Origin: Raphanus sativus
Taxonomy: Eukaryota; Streptophyta; Magnoliopsida; Brassicales; Brassicaceae
Length of the DNA: 64,000 nt
NCBI RefSeq assembly: GCF_000801105.2
Contig: NC_079511.1
Coordinates: 12,392,784-12,456,783 of the forward strand
Reading direction: 5' to 3'
The notes under the pieces are model-generated. The model was not told where the DNA came from and did not search any database. It saw only the letters and a program-made list of their open reading frames with translations. Below, piece by piece: positions 22,795 through 33,980 of this stretch (the stretch's first letter is position 1; the number at the start of each line of letters is the position of its first letter). Position numbers and translations under genes: made by a program.

Positions 22795-24465
22795 GTTACA
22801 AACAAATATATATAATATTATATACACATATTATATATACCATATATTATTATTGAAATTTGACAAATCAATTTCCGCCCTATAGGACGGGTCCTAATCT
22901 AATTATATTTTAATTCAGTCGATCAGATAAGCCCTCCTCATCCACTTGATAGTAAAATATATAAAGTATTTCTCTCATCGTGAGCAAGTCTTACTCTATT
23001 TACGACTTACTGATTTTGTGATAAAGAATTTTCACTAACCCATGTATACTGTTTGAGAATTTAAAAAAAAATTTATAACCTAAATTGCATGAAAACTTCA
23101 GAAGACGTATGTTTTCTGCTTTGAAACCAGAATTGGATTCGGAATTTTTGCAGAAATTTTACAGAATTTCGCTTCCAAAATGTTTCTAAAATATTATATA
23201 TCTAAAACACATTGGAATCATGCTTTTTATTTAAAAACAAAATATCATAAATAAATAAATAAAATTTTAAAAATCATGTCTTTGTTTTTGTATTAAATCT
23301 AAAACATATAAATATACAAATATTAAACCGTACTATAAATTATCTTTATTCATTGACGTTTTTATTAAATATTTATCATATATATTCAAATATGGTGTCA
23401 GTTATTTAAGAAATATTAAAAATAATTAGTGTAACTATTTCTTGTAAACTTTATTTATGTTCCATATTTTAACATGAAATCTTTTTAAATTATTATGAAT
23501 GAATAAGTTATTTGTTTTGAATTTGAATCATATAATTAGATTCATAAATTTTGTAAATTTTATATTATATATATATATGGATATACGCTTTCAACATGTA
23601 CTCGTTTCCTAATTTTTTTAAAAGATTCATTTTTTACGCTTACATACGATTTCGTTCCGTTTTTTTGCAACAAACGGCTATTTCCGCATACCCGCTTCTA
23701 GTTACATGTAATATATGTTATGACATCAATTTTGTATTAATTACAAAGTAACTTAATTAGAGAAAATTGAAAAATAGGACACCTAAAACTTAAGTTTTTC
23801 TCCATAAAACTTTTAGAAAATTATTTAGAAAATATATTTAGATTTATGTCAATACCACAATACCTTTAAAATTAGCGTAAATATAAATAAATATGGTAGA
23901 GCCATATTTTTCCAACCAGCTCTCTCTTTACAAATATGGACCATTTTTTTTGGTGATTCCTCCCGCAAATATATGATCATCAGTTCGTATAGATATTTTA
24001 GTAATTTGAATATGGAACTCAGGGATACACTTAAATTGGCAAAAACAAAATCAATTCTGTGTGGTGAGACACAACTTTTGAACATACAGAGGAAACACAC
24101 AAACGGCAGCGAGAGCAACATTACCGTCAATCCCAAGAGTCAAGACGATGGTGCTTTACAGATGGATCATGGAAAGAGAATAAATGCTTGTCTCGACAAG
24201 GTACTTTAGAAGGTTTTGATGGGTTGATGGGGGTCTGAAATGTCCAAGCTAGTTTTTTCCCTTTTCATACAGAGATGGAAGCATTAGTTTGGGCAATGAA
24301 ATCTATGCGGAATTTACGTCAAAATAATGTCACATTTGCAGCAGATTGTTCTTAATTGGTGAAGATGGTTTCGGAACCAGAAGAATGACCAGTTTTTGCA
24401 AGTTTTTTGGAAGATATCAATTCTCTAAATGAAAGTTTATTAACTCAGAGATCATTCATGTATCA
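21703..24465. repeat. Tandem segmental duplication, copy 2
   Basis: It matches the non-Helitron blocks of copy 1 in order: 21703-22020 and 22903 to about 24465. It lacks Helitrons A, B and C and so preserves their empty sites, but carries its own Helitron D. Near 21885-21945 a local 23-base duplication replaces about 140 bases of copy 1. Confidence 0.9.
22021..22902 (+). mobile_element. Non-autonomous Helitron-like element D
   Basis: It starts TCTAATTATT and ends in TCCTAATCTAA, with a hairpin CCGCCC-TATA-GGACGG (22875-22890; one mismatch) nine bases from the CTAA end. Removing it restores ATTACTTTATATTTTAA, exactly as in copy 1 at 17829-17844. The target is T|T rather than the usual A|T. 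An (AT)n microsatellite lies at about 22758-22792. Confidence 0.75.
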
Positions 24466-24599
24466 CAAATGCAAAATCTTAAAGCGGACAGGCTCGAACG
24501 TAGTGCTAGGAAACACCTGTCATTTATCGTTCACATGGATGCAGAGCCTCCGACATAGTTTTCAGAGTTTAGATGAGTTTGTTTAAATTGATGACAAAA
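23904..24599 (+). pseudogene. 5'-truncated LINE copy with RNase H domain, flanked by a 15-bp target duplication
   Basis: AAATATGGTAGAGCC occurs on both sides (23889-23903 and 24600-24614). Between them lies the end of a plant LINE ORF2: a linker, an RNase H-like block (FTDGSWKENKCLSRQ near 24150) and a C-terminus with VHMDAEPP near 24530, broken by frameshifts and stops. It ends with an A-rich tail (GACAAAAA). The target duplication and 5' truncation are typical of target-primed reverse transcription. Confidence 0.85.
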
Positions 24600-24614
24600 A
24601 AATATGGTAGAGCC

Positions 24615-25545
24615 AAAATCTTTCACAGCCTTGACTAAAGCTTCTCCATCAACAGAAACCTCCGTGAAAATTGCTCAGCCCTCGCCGGCGTCAGGGACCC
24701 CGCGGCAAGCCAGTACCGTCGCGATCCCCTGGCCATGAAACCTGAACTTCTCATCCCCGCTCTGTCACTAGCGTTGAGACTAAGCTTGATCTCCTCCAAT
24801 GAAGACTTCTTCAATATTTCCAAAAACAAACCCTCAAACTTTTGATTATTCACGAATGTGCCCCAACTGTTAGAATGTTTAGATTGGTTCTCACGATTTA
24901 GTCTCAAACATTTTACTTTTTCAATTTATCCCCAACAAATATTCAGAATTTGCACAAACGGTCTTTGGACTTTGGAATATTTTCATTAAGGCTCCAAATT
25001 TTCTAAATTGCATCAATAACCCATCGATTTTCCCTTAAGCTTTCAATTGTGCATTCCAAATCCTATCAAATGCAATTATGTATTCCAAATACAATGTAAA
25101 GACCTAAATGTAATCTAGAATGATTATAATAAGCTAGAATATAAATCTAAAACTCATCAAAATTAAGAGATATCAACTATGGAAATTGTGCAAGATTTAT
25201 AGTATATTTATTATAGATTTAAGAAAGATAATAAGCGGAATATGGTAATTTTCATTTTTCATTATTTAGATAGAATCATAAACTACGTAGACTAAACAAT
25301 GACTAATAGTTAAGATATATATTATTTCTCAAGCAGACCCTAAAGTTATATCTAGAAAATGTTGTAAAACATAAATAAGTTAAGTTAGACCATAGAGTAA
25401 ACTTTATAACACGTATTCGAGATAGATGTAGACCACTTTTATTTGGCTATAATGAAACAGAATAAATTCTAGCAAGAGTAGAATTAATAAGAAAATATTA
25501 TTTATGTTTTATATACAAGTTAGATCATTGTGATATATTTTGTAT
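24615..25545. other. Intergenic DNA with one unrecognised GC-richer ORF
   Basis: A 90-codon minus-strand frame (24635-24907) is GC-richer than its surroundings in its second half and has an Arg/Ala-rich segment, but I recognise no family. It may be a gene remnant. The rest is AT-rich and shows nothing supportable. Confidence 0.35.
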
Positions 25546-26516
25546 GTAGGCGTAAGCATGGGAATATGCAAGGTGGATTGGGCGCGGATTGAATATATAT
25601 TCTGCAGAACAGGTGCGGGTCGGTCAAATTTAAATCGTGGATATCCGTCAATTCGCAAAATAAAAATAATAAAAAAATTATTAGAAAATATGAATTTATT
25701 TTCAAATAATTACGAATATAAATAAAATTTGAATTAAATATATATTATTTATATTAATTTTTAAAAAATAATAAAACATACAAAATAATTATTTTTAGTT
25801 GGTGTCTTCAATATCTTCTTAATTAGTACTTCAATATTAATTTTAAGGTAATGTGATTAGTGTTGACACAATTATTTGGTATATTAAATTGGTATCCGGT
25901 TTAACTTATTCTATCCAGCTACGAAAAAGATGTCATGTTATGTTATGGTAATAGATTAATTAACCGGTTATATCGATTTTTATCCGGATATATAAAGGTT
26001 GTGACATTTAAAACTATTTATAGGCAATACTAAAAGAGGTTTCTTGGTTCACTCCACAAGGTGACCCGGAGGTTCAGTTGATAGAATGGATATGTAGGTT
26101 CACAAATCAATAGTAATTTATTATTTCATATTTAATATTTAATATTTTTTAAAAAAAAATATTATAATTTTATCAAGTTATATGTTTTAGTGATTGTGAG
26201 GCTCCAATTCTTGACTGGAGTTCACTCTATCAATAACCGAGCCGGATCTGATGTATCATAAGGGATTTGCCTTTTCTATTGATTCCTACGAATTGGATCA
26301 AAGACAAAAATGTCTAATATCTTTTTTACATCTTCTATGTGAAAATGTTCCATTTAAAATAAAGAGGTAAAAATAAATAAAAAATTAGAAGTTGTCAAAA
26401 TTTTCTTAAATATTGTTAACGTCATCGGCAAAACACTAAACCCTAAATATTAAATCATAAACTCTTGTATAAATTTTAAACACTTAGATAAATATTAAAC
26501 CATAAATGTTTTTAGC
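25546..26516. other. Intergenic DNA, repeat debris
   Basis: A degenerate GGGCGCGGATTG/GGTGCGGGTCGG motif around 25580-25640 resembles debris of common Brassicaceae repeats. From 26430 CTAAACCCTAAA-like sequence begins (the left arm of an interrupted telomere-like motif region). No gene is supported. Confidence 0.4.
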
Positions 26517-27150
26517 AGGGATGGACACTTTGCCCGATATCTGAACCCATATCCAAAATCAGATCCGAAAAAAACAAATTGAAATCCAAACCAAAATACC
26601 AAAAATATCCAAACAGATATTTTTTTAGGAAAGATTGAATATCCAAATCCGAACGAGTAATATCTGAACTCGAATGGATATCCGAAGATAACTAAACATA
26701 TGTGTATTTACTCTTATATTTCTAATTTACATCTCTCATTTTATTTAAAATATTTATATTGATGTTACAGATACTTTAAGATCATATAATCTATATACAA
26801 TTCTGGAGAAAATGATTTGACACGCACTTAAAATGCATGTCAAGCTTTTTGTTTCATGTATTAACAAAAGTTACATCCAAATTTTTAAATCAATAGCCAA
26901 ATTAATGTTTATTTCTTTTTTTGAAATGTTATCTTCAAATCTATTAATCATTCAATCTATTAAAAAATAAAAAATGTTAAGTGAAATCTATATTTTAAAA
27001 TTCAAAAAATGAAAATCATATTTTTCCTTTCAAAATCTAAATATCTGAACCCGATCCGAAGTACAGAAATACCCAAACAGATTTTATAGCCTTATATTGA
27101 AATATCTGAATTGTACCCAAACGGGTAGGTATCCAAACGCCCACTCTTAA
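26517..27150. mobile_element. Possible hAT-like non-autonomous element
   Basis: The left end CAGGGATGGACACTTTGCCC and right end (minus strand) TTAAGAGTGGGCGTTTGGAT carry the CAGGGRTGG/GTGGGCG signature of hAT-like repeats. Interior motifs (ATATCTGAACCC, ATCCGAA) face inward from both sides. No 8-bp target duplication could be confirmed. Confidence 0.4.
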
Positions 27151-27842
27151 ATCATAAACCATAAATTCTTTGATAAATCTTAAACCATAAATCATAAACT
27201 CTAAACTCTTGTAAACTATTGTGTATTTGCGTTTAAAGTTTATCCAAGGATTTATGATTTATCCAAGGGTTAGGATTTAATATTTAGAGTTTAGGATTTA
27301 CTATTTTATTTATTTTTAATCTTTTTAAAAAAAATATATAACTTAGCAAATTCTTATTATTTTGTTTCATTTCTTTGAAGATATAAAATTTGAAATAGCA
27401 AAATAATATTGGTTGGTAAACCAAAGAAAAACTCATACTAAAATATTTTCACAAATTAAATAATGTAGTATGGATGACAAAGAAAAAAATAATGTAGTAC
27501 AAATAAAAGGAAACAAATCTACGTATTTGCTACGAAGAGATTTAGATAAATCTCATTGCCTTTGTTTTCAAATAGTATTTGTTAAGAAGAGATCACTATC
27601 CATACCAATTAAATTCATAGTAAAAATAAAAAGGATGAAAGAAAAGGAAAGCGTAACTGCGTAACAAACAAATGATGTTGCAGCAGAATAAAACAAGACG
27701 TGATAACGATTATCTTATAGGATAGGGAAGATTTTCATGTTTTTTTCTGTAAAAAAATTCAAAAATAAACAAAAGATAAATAATCATAATCCTGTTAGAA
27801 CTGAGTTTCAAAACCAATTTCATATTGGTTCATAATAAGGTA
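27151..27842. other. Upstream region of the NAC-like gene
   Basis: At 27160-27310 degenerate TAAACC/GGTTTA-type sequence continues the telomere-like motif seen at 26430-26510. The remainder is AT-rich promoter-side DNA. Confidence 0.4.
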
Positions 27843-27849
27843 AGATGAC

Positions 27850-27857
27850 TATAAATA
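27850..27857 (+). promoter_or_regulatory. TATA box of the NAC-like gene
   Basis: A perfect TATAAATA lies 86 bases before the chosen ATG at 27943, a suitable distance for a plant core promoter with a short leader. Confidence 0.65.
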
Positions 27858-27942
27858 CAGACGATGGTCGACCACAAACCTCACAAACACTTTCCAAAGA
27901 GTTTCTAAACCCAAACGCACACTACAAGACACGTAAGAGAAG

Positions 27943-28545
27943 ATGTATGAATACAACGACATGTATGAATACAACGACGAAGATGGAGGGATTCAGTTTC
28001 AACCCTACGGCGACGAACTCATCAACAAATATTTAATCCCCAAATTGGAAGGTAAACCCCGTAGAGAGATCACTATGAAGGATGTTTACTCAAAGGAGCC
28101 ATGGTTGCTGGACCATCCCATGGGTTCGTTTTTCAAGAAGAATGAGTGGTACTACCTTGTGACAAGGACTCAACTCTCTCAGAAGAAAATTGGTTGTGGT
28201 AAGAAAGCGAAACGGAAGATTACCCGAGACAATGATAGTGGGTTTTGGAGGGCTAATGCGAAAGAAGATATCCCAGACAAGGAAACAAACATGGTCATTG
28301 GTGAAAAGCAAACCTTAGCTTTTGTTAAAAGCAAAGTAAATAACAAGAAGCAGAAGAAGGGAGACGGTACTTCTTGTGATGTTGTTGTACCAGGTAGCGA
28401 AAGTAGCTGGATTATGACAGAATATATGCTTCCGGAAATAGCAGATAAGTTTCGAGAACTGGTCATATGCAAGATTCATGTGATCGAGAATTCCGATAAG
28501 AAGAAGGATCATGATGATCGTCATGAAGCTTCTACTTCTAGTTAG
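27943..28545 (+). CDS. Short divergent NAC-domain protein
   Basis: An intronless 200-codon frame. The five NAC subdomains can be followed: QFQPYGDELINKYL (A, residues 18-31), ITMKDVYSKEPWLL (B), EWYYLVTR (C), GFWRANAKEDI with IGEKQTLAFVKS (D) and WIMTEYMLPEI (E). NAC proteins are plant transcription factors whose domain binds DNA and dimerises. Here subdomain A is weak and there is little C-terminal activation region beyond the domain, so regulatory activity is uncertain. Such short intronless NAC genes form lineage-specific groups in Brassicaceae. An 18-base direct repeat at the start duplicates MYEYND; translation could begin at either ATG (27943 or 27961). Confidence 0.85.
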   Translation: MYEYNDMYEYNDEDGGIQFQPYGDELINKYLIPKLEGKPRREITMKDVYSKEPWLLDHPMGSFFKKNEWYYLVTRTQLSQKKIGCGKKAKRKITRDNDSGFWRANAKEDIPDKETNMVIGEKQTLAFVKSKVNNKKQKKGDGTSCDVVVPGSESSWIMTEYMLPEIADKFRELVICKIHVIENSDKKKDHDDRHEASTSS

Positions 28546-28847
28546 TAGGTATATGTGCAAGATTTCCCCAAACTTACTAAACGTTTGTAAGTTTACTTTA
28601 ATAAAATCTTTGTTATATTCCATCCTCATTAAGAAGAAAAAGTTTCTAGTCTTTTTCATATTTCATAAGATAAATGATTTAATTTTCTATGTATTTTGTA
28701 TTAAATTAGTGTCTCGGATTTGTTGTCAGTAGTTAACAATACTATGTTGTGCCACAACCTTTGCCGCACCAACGACCTATGATAGTTAACCATCATCACC
28801 ATCAGATCATCACTACATTCTTTACTTTCTTTTACAACAAATGAATT

Positions 28848-30818
28848 CTATTTGCTAAATAAATATTTGTTATTCACTGATGCAGAGCCTGGGCAAGACC
28901 AGTCAAAAGCAGGAGTTGCATAGGGACCATTGAGTAAACCGTGAGCCATCTTGCGGTACGCAGCTTCAGTTAAATGATAACCGTCCCAATTAACATATTC
29001 AGAAGGATTTTGACAATAGCTAACTCCTCTGTATCCACACTCTTCATTGATAGTGAAGTTGTATTTACCTCCAACTCCACAACAAGCAGCCAATGGTTTG
29101 GTCTTAAATCCTGAAAAAGGATCCAGAGAGAAACATCAGTTAAGAGTCCAACCGTGAGGGTCAAGAACAGAGTTTTAAAGGTGGGCGGACCGTATTTAGC
29201 AGGTTCTTGGAAAAACCGGTGCATGGAGTTGTAGTAGTCGGCGTAAATGATGTTGACATGAGGGTATAGTTTTTGGAGTCGTTTTAGTTCTGTCTTGAGC
29301 TGTTCATTGTGGTGCTCTACGAATTCGTTGAGCCATGGTAGACAACCTGTAAAAGAGTCGTATGCATGTTCTTGTGCGTTCTCGAACAGAGTAAGATACG
29401 ACGCATAACATCCTATTGGGAAGTTTCCTGGAACCAAAAAGGTTTTGCCTCCCAAATCGATCAAATCCTGCGATAGTTTTGTTGCCTAGTTTGTTAAAAG
29501 AAAAATACAAAACAAATATGTGACATCGTTATCAGAGAGAGAAGTAAAAATTTGCTACCACAATTGCGGAAGAAATAGCTTTGATGATTAGAGGCACAAG
29601 CTCTTTGATCTCACTGATACTTCTGCCTTCGAAGAAAGGATAATTATAGTCGTTCCCTCCAAACTCACCCATTAGTATCAACGAGTCTCCGAGCATTTCT
29701 CTGCATTCTAAATTCAAACAAAAATAATATCGCTGGAAGGGAGTGCTAGAATCATCATAATAGGTCCATAAATTTTGGAAGAAAACAAGGCTTAAGTTTC
29801 TAACCATGAGAAGAGGAGGCACAAAGGTTAGATAAAATCTGCCTGAAGGTGTTAAGCTGAACACTCAAACTAACATTGGTGAAATCAGATTCAATTCCTT
29901 TTTCCATAAGAAATGCACGATCCAAAGCTGTTGCTCCATACACAGCGAAATTCATGCCTTGATCCAAGCTCACGTTTTTGAGATCCAAAACAAGGTGGCA
30001 CGTATGGTAGTCCCAAGAATTCAGCTATTACGCAAACCAAATATGAATATAACATTACCAAAAAAAAACATTACAAAAACTCATGAAGCAAGTAGGGTTT
30101 ATAACTTGTTGTCTAAGCAAGTCAAGGCCCGCAAAGTAGATAGTAGGTTAGTGATCCCAAGAGAACGCATGTGTTCATTAAACATGCGTGGTAACTGGCA
30201 TTAGCAATTGCATGTACCAGATGAGTTTATGGACCAAATGCCATAATCAGGATATATAGACCCGACAACCGGACGAAACATCCGCCTTTACAGCTTTCGA
30301 AAAAGAAAAAAAAAACATCGGCCTTTAACTTTCAAAATTTAAGTGGTTAGTTTGTACATCACACAATTTCCAAATCATCCAAAATATACATGTATGGATT
30401 ATCCAGCCCACAGATTGTAATTGTGTCAAGCCCCATAAATTTAGTAAAATAATAATTTAAAACCAACATGCAGGAAAGACCTAAAGTAAAGAAGGGGAGA
30501 CCAAAGTCATGACATAAATACAAAGAGAGGGAAAAAGTGGGTACCGATGAAATCAATGATGAGACGGCCGTCAGAGTAACGGCCGGAGGGATGATGGAAG
30601 AAGGTTTCGCCGTAAGGTAGAAATGCGGCTTGAGGAAGATGATTGATGTCGGAGAGATAGACAAAGTTTCCGGTATCGGTTACTGAATCACCGAAGCTGA
30701 TGATCGATTTATAACCCCGGCATGGTGGTTCTGATGTGATAACTGTGATGGCAGAGGATAAGAGCAATAGACTTGAGATGAGCTTCTTCAATGGAGAAGC
30801 CAAGGTAAAAGTCGTCAT
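28848..30818 (-). CDS. GDSL esterase/lipase, five exons, one-base frameshift in exon 2
   Basis: Exons by GT-AG sites and homology: 30818-30545, 30024-29805, 29707-29559, 29467-29191, 29110-28848. The protein starts with a signal peptide, then the GDSL block (FGDSVTD, catalytic Ser45), a GGND block in exon 3 and DGYH in exon 5 supplying Asp and His. GDSL lipases of this clade are secreted plant hydrolases. In exon 2 a run of five A (plus strand TTTTT at 29975-29979) should be four: the conserved [11 protein letters not shown] is read in one frame and [18 protein letters not shown] in the next. Summed exon length is 1183, one base too many, in agreement. It is either a pseudogene or an assembly error in a homopolymer. 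Confidence 0.88.
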
Positions 30819-31389
30819 CCTTGTCTATTGTCAATTTTTGTAGTCTTTTCTGACCAAGAAATAATGCAGAGTTGAGGGGGTTGTTGCATTTTATTTATCA
30901 CCTTAATAACATGGTAATGCCATCAATCTGCGGTGCATAAACCTTACGTGTTGCTTTTCTACGATTTGATTTATAACGTGTTACCATCTCTCTGTTGGAT
31001 TCACTTTATTTCATCACTTCGTAATTTCCAGCTTGGCAACTAGTCAAATACTCTACAACTATATAGAAATCTCACATTGATTGTGATTCCATTTTAAATT
31101 CCAAACTTACAATTAAACTAAGATAAACATGCAGAACGTTTTTCTAGCATGAAAAATGCATGCAACTGATCTTGCCGAATTTATATTAGAAACAAAATTC
31201 TCAGTCATATTAATTTTGGGATCAGCATCAGTCAAACGACTAGAAAATAAGTGGTGCCAAGTTGAGTATAAAATTGTTCTTTAATAGATGAAATCAGTTC
31301 ATTTATCATGAATACTCTAACTAGTGGCTTAACAAAAGTTATGTATCTAAAAAAAAATTATCAACAGGTTATGGCGACTTCAGTGATGT
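30819..31389. other. Upstream region of the GDSL gene
   Basis: AT-rich DNA without a gene. A TAAATAAAAT motif on the minus strand about 70 bases upstream of the start codon may serve as a TATA box. Confidence 0.4.
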
Positions 31390-33140
31390 TTGTAGATACT
31401 TATTACGACAAGAATTACCTTTTTAAGGACATGATGAGTCGACGGACGCAATTAATAAAGAAAGCTTTGTTGAGCTTGTGAAATATACTGCAAATCAGAA
31501 TCCCTTTGTAAGTAAGGTTGGGTTGGAGAATGCTCTTAAGAACAATCAAATGGTTTCTTATAAAATTCAGAAAGATCTAGCACATTGCTTTGCAGAGGAA
31601 GTTATTCAATCTATTATTCAGGAGCTTGTTCATGATGTATTTTGCTTGATGGTGGATGAATCTGCATATGTTTCTACTTTCTACTAAAGAGCAAGTAGCA
31701 GTAATATTTCGGTTTGTTGATAAAAAGGATAGTTAAAGAAAGGTTTGTTTGTTTTATTCATGTTCAAGAAACTTTTTCTACATTTTTAAAAAGTGCTATT
31801 GATTCACTTTTGCAAAAAGCGGATTAGGCATGAAAAAAGTTAAGAGGACATGGTTATGATGAAGCTAGTAATATGAATGGTAAATTAAAAGGTTTGAGAT
31901 CTCTAATTTTAAGAGAAAACAATTATGCATATTATGTCCTTTTCGTTTCTCATCAGTTTCAATTGGTTGTCGTGGCAGCTGCTAAAAACCATTTTGAAGT
32001 TAAAGATTTTTTTGATAAGATTTATGTCTGTTGAATGTGGTTGGAGTTTATTGTAAGAGAAAATATATGACTCGAGAAGATCAACATAAGATAATCAAAG
32101 AAGGAGTTAGTCAGGGTAAAATTAAGACGGAAAAATATTAAATAGGAGCGTTCTGTTCAAAGATCTGGTAATATTCGTTGGGGTTCTCACTAGAAAATAT
32201 TATTGAGATTAACTGATTTATTCACTTCCATCGTTAAAGTACTTGAGTATGTCGAAACTGAAGGGTCAGATAGTATCTAAAGATGTCAAGCTAATGGTCT
32301 CCTCAAAACTTTCACACGTTTGACTTTGTGTTCTACTTACAATTTATGTTACTTCTTCTTGGTCTCACAAATAATCTATCAAAGGTTTTACAAAGGATAT
32401 ATCAGGATATTCTGAATGCGATGTCTTTAGTGAAATCTACCACAAAAACAATTGTACAAACTTATGGATAATGGATGGGATTCAGTCATTTGAAAGATGA
32501 ACTCATTTTGTGAGAAAAATGACACAGAGTTACTTATTATGGAAGAATAATTTGTTAATCTAAAGAGGCCAAGACAGAGAAGCAACATAACAAATTTGCA
32601 TCATTTCAAGTTAAATGTTTTTACATTGCATTGGATATTCAAATTTTAAAAGTTTAATGATTGTTTTGACGAGATAAACACTGAACTACTTGGTTGCACT
32701 GCATCTTTGAGCTCCATTGATTTTTTTTCCACCAGTTTGATCAGTTGCAACTTGAAAGATTATCAGAGTTTTATCCTGAAGATTTTATCTCTGTGGAACG
32801 GATATCACTTGAGCATCAACTTGGTATTTACATCGATACTATCTCTTAAGATCAAAGGTTTGCCAATTTAAGGGTCTTTGAGATCTTTCATGTGTGATGG
32901 TAGAGACCAAAAAACATCTTTAACATCATTTTGTTTATCGATTTTTGAAGCTAGTTTTGACTTTACATATTGCCACTACTATTGCTGAGAGATCTTTTTC
33001 TGCGATGAAAATTGTGAAGACTATATTACGCAATCGAATTGGATGAAAATTTTCTAAGTGTTTGTATAGTTTTCTATATTGAAAAATTCATTTTAACAAA
33101 GTGACAAATGAAGCAATGATAAAAGATTTTAAAATATAAA
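31390..33140 (+). pseudogene. hAT-superfamily transposase (TTF/DUF4371 type), heavily decayed
   Basis: Conserved pieces appear in order across several frames: RYLLRQELPF then GHDES interrupted by TAA (31424), FVELVKYTA..NPFVSKV, VIQSIIQELVHDVFCLMVDES (31600-31665), RGHGYDEASNM near 31850, and the C-terminal dimerisation block IAERSFSAMKIVKTILRNRIG ending near 33045. This is the architecture of plant zinc-finger hAT-like transposases. Many stops and frameshifts show long inactivity. No TIRs could be assigned. Confidence 0.85.
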
Positions 33141-33630
33141 AATTCGAAAAATGACTTTATAAGTTTTTGCATTACTTCGTATTATATTAGAGTTTTATGT
33201 TTTAAGTTGTCATAAACTATTTTAGTTTGATTTTAATTTTTAAGTTATATATCATACATTTAAAAAATTGTTATATTAATTATTTATATATTATAATAAA
33301 AATTATGTGCCATAGTCTATGTAAATTTCTAGGACCGTCTTTGTGTAGATACCCATTTGAGGTTTTGAGTGTTAAATTAATTTTCTATAACTATCTTAGT
33401 TTTTATTTAAATTTTAGTTTTTCTTTCTAGAACCACTCAATCAAAGACATCATCTGTGCTCACAGGTTCTCAAAGATGTGTACCATATTCCACTAGATAC
33501 AGCCATTGGAGTTAGCCTAATAGCATGCATGGTTTCTGTTAAAGAACTTTTAATACACAATTTTAGTTATGATTCTGGTTTATACAGTTCTTTTCTTGCT
33601 AAGACATCCACACCTACTTGGTCCGTACAT
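33141..33630. other. Intergenic DNA between hAT relic and copia element
   Basis: No supported feature. The last five bases before the element, ATATC (33631-33635), form its target-site duplication. Confidence 0.5.
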
Positions 33631-33635
33631 ATATC

Positions 33636-33980
33636 TGTTATAAACCATTGTGTGGATGGACCATAACCAAGTACTTAACCAAGTACTAGACAAGTCCAAC
33701 AAGTACAAGAGGAAGTGCAAGGAGGTTTACATCCGGTCTACATCGGTTCATCTACAAACCGGTCCGAGATTAGAAGACTCAGTCAACCTCGTTATCATCA
33801 CCTTGACCAAGTCTTCATGTATGACATCAATGTAGTCAAGAGTATTAATGTGTAGATTTACTTTCTTGTAAAGCATTTGTAAACCCTTGTACAAACCACT
33901 ATATAATGTGGTGTTGGCTAATGAGAAATACACACAACTTTCTCACAAATCACTCTCCACATTCTCTTTAGTTTATAACA
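33636..33980 (+). repeat. 5' LTR of the copia element
   Basis: 345 bp. It differs from the 3' LTR at one position that I can find (T here in ACTTTCTTG, C in the other). Confidence 0.95.

Noticed and set aside
24635..24907. 90-residue minus-strand gene
   Set aside because: No family recognised and no promoter or splice evidence; kept only as a note within the intergenic entry.
33650..33933. Small ORFs repeated at 33650 and 40345 as a duplicated gene
   Set aside because: They lie wholly within the two LTRs of the copia element.
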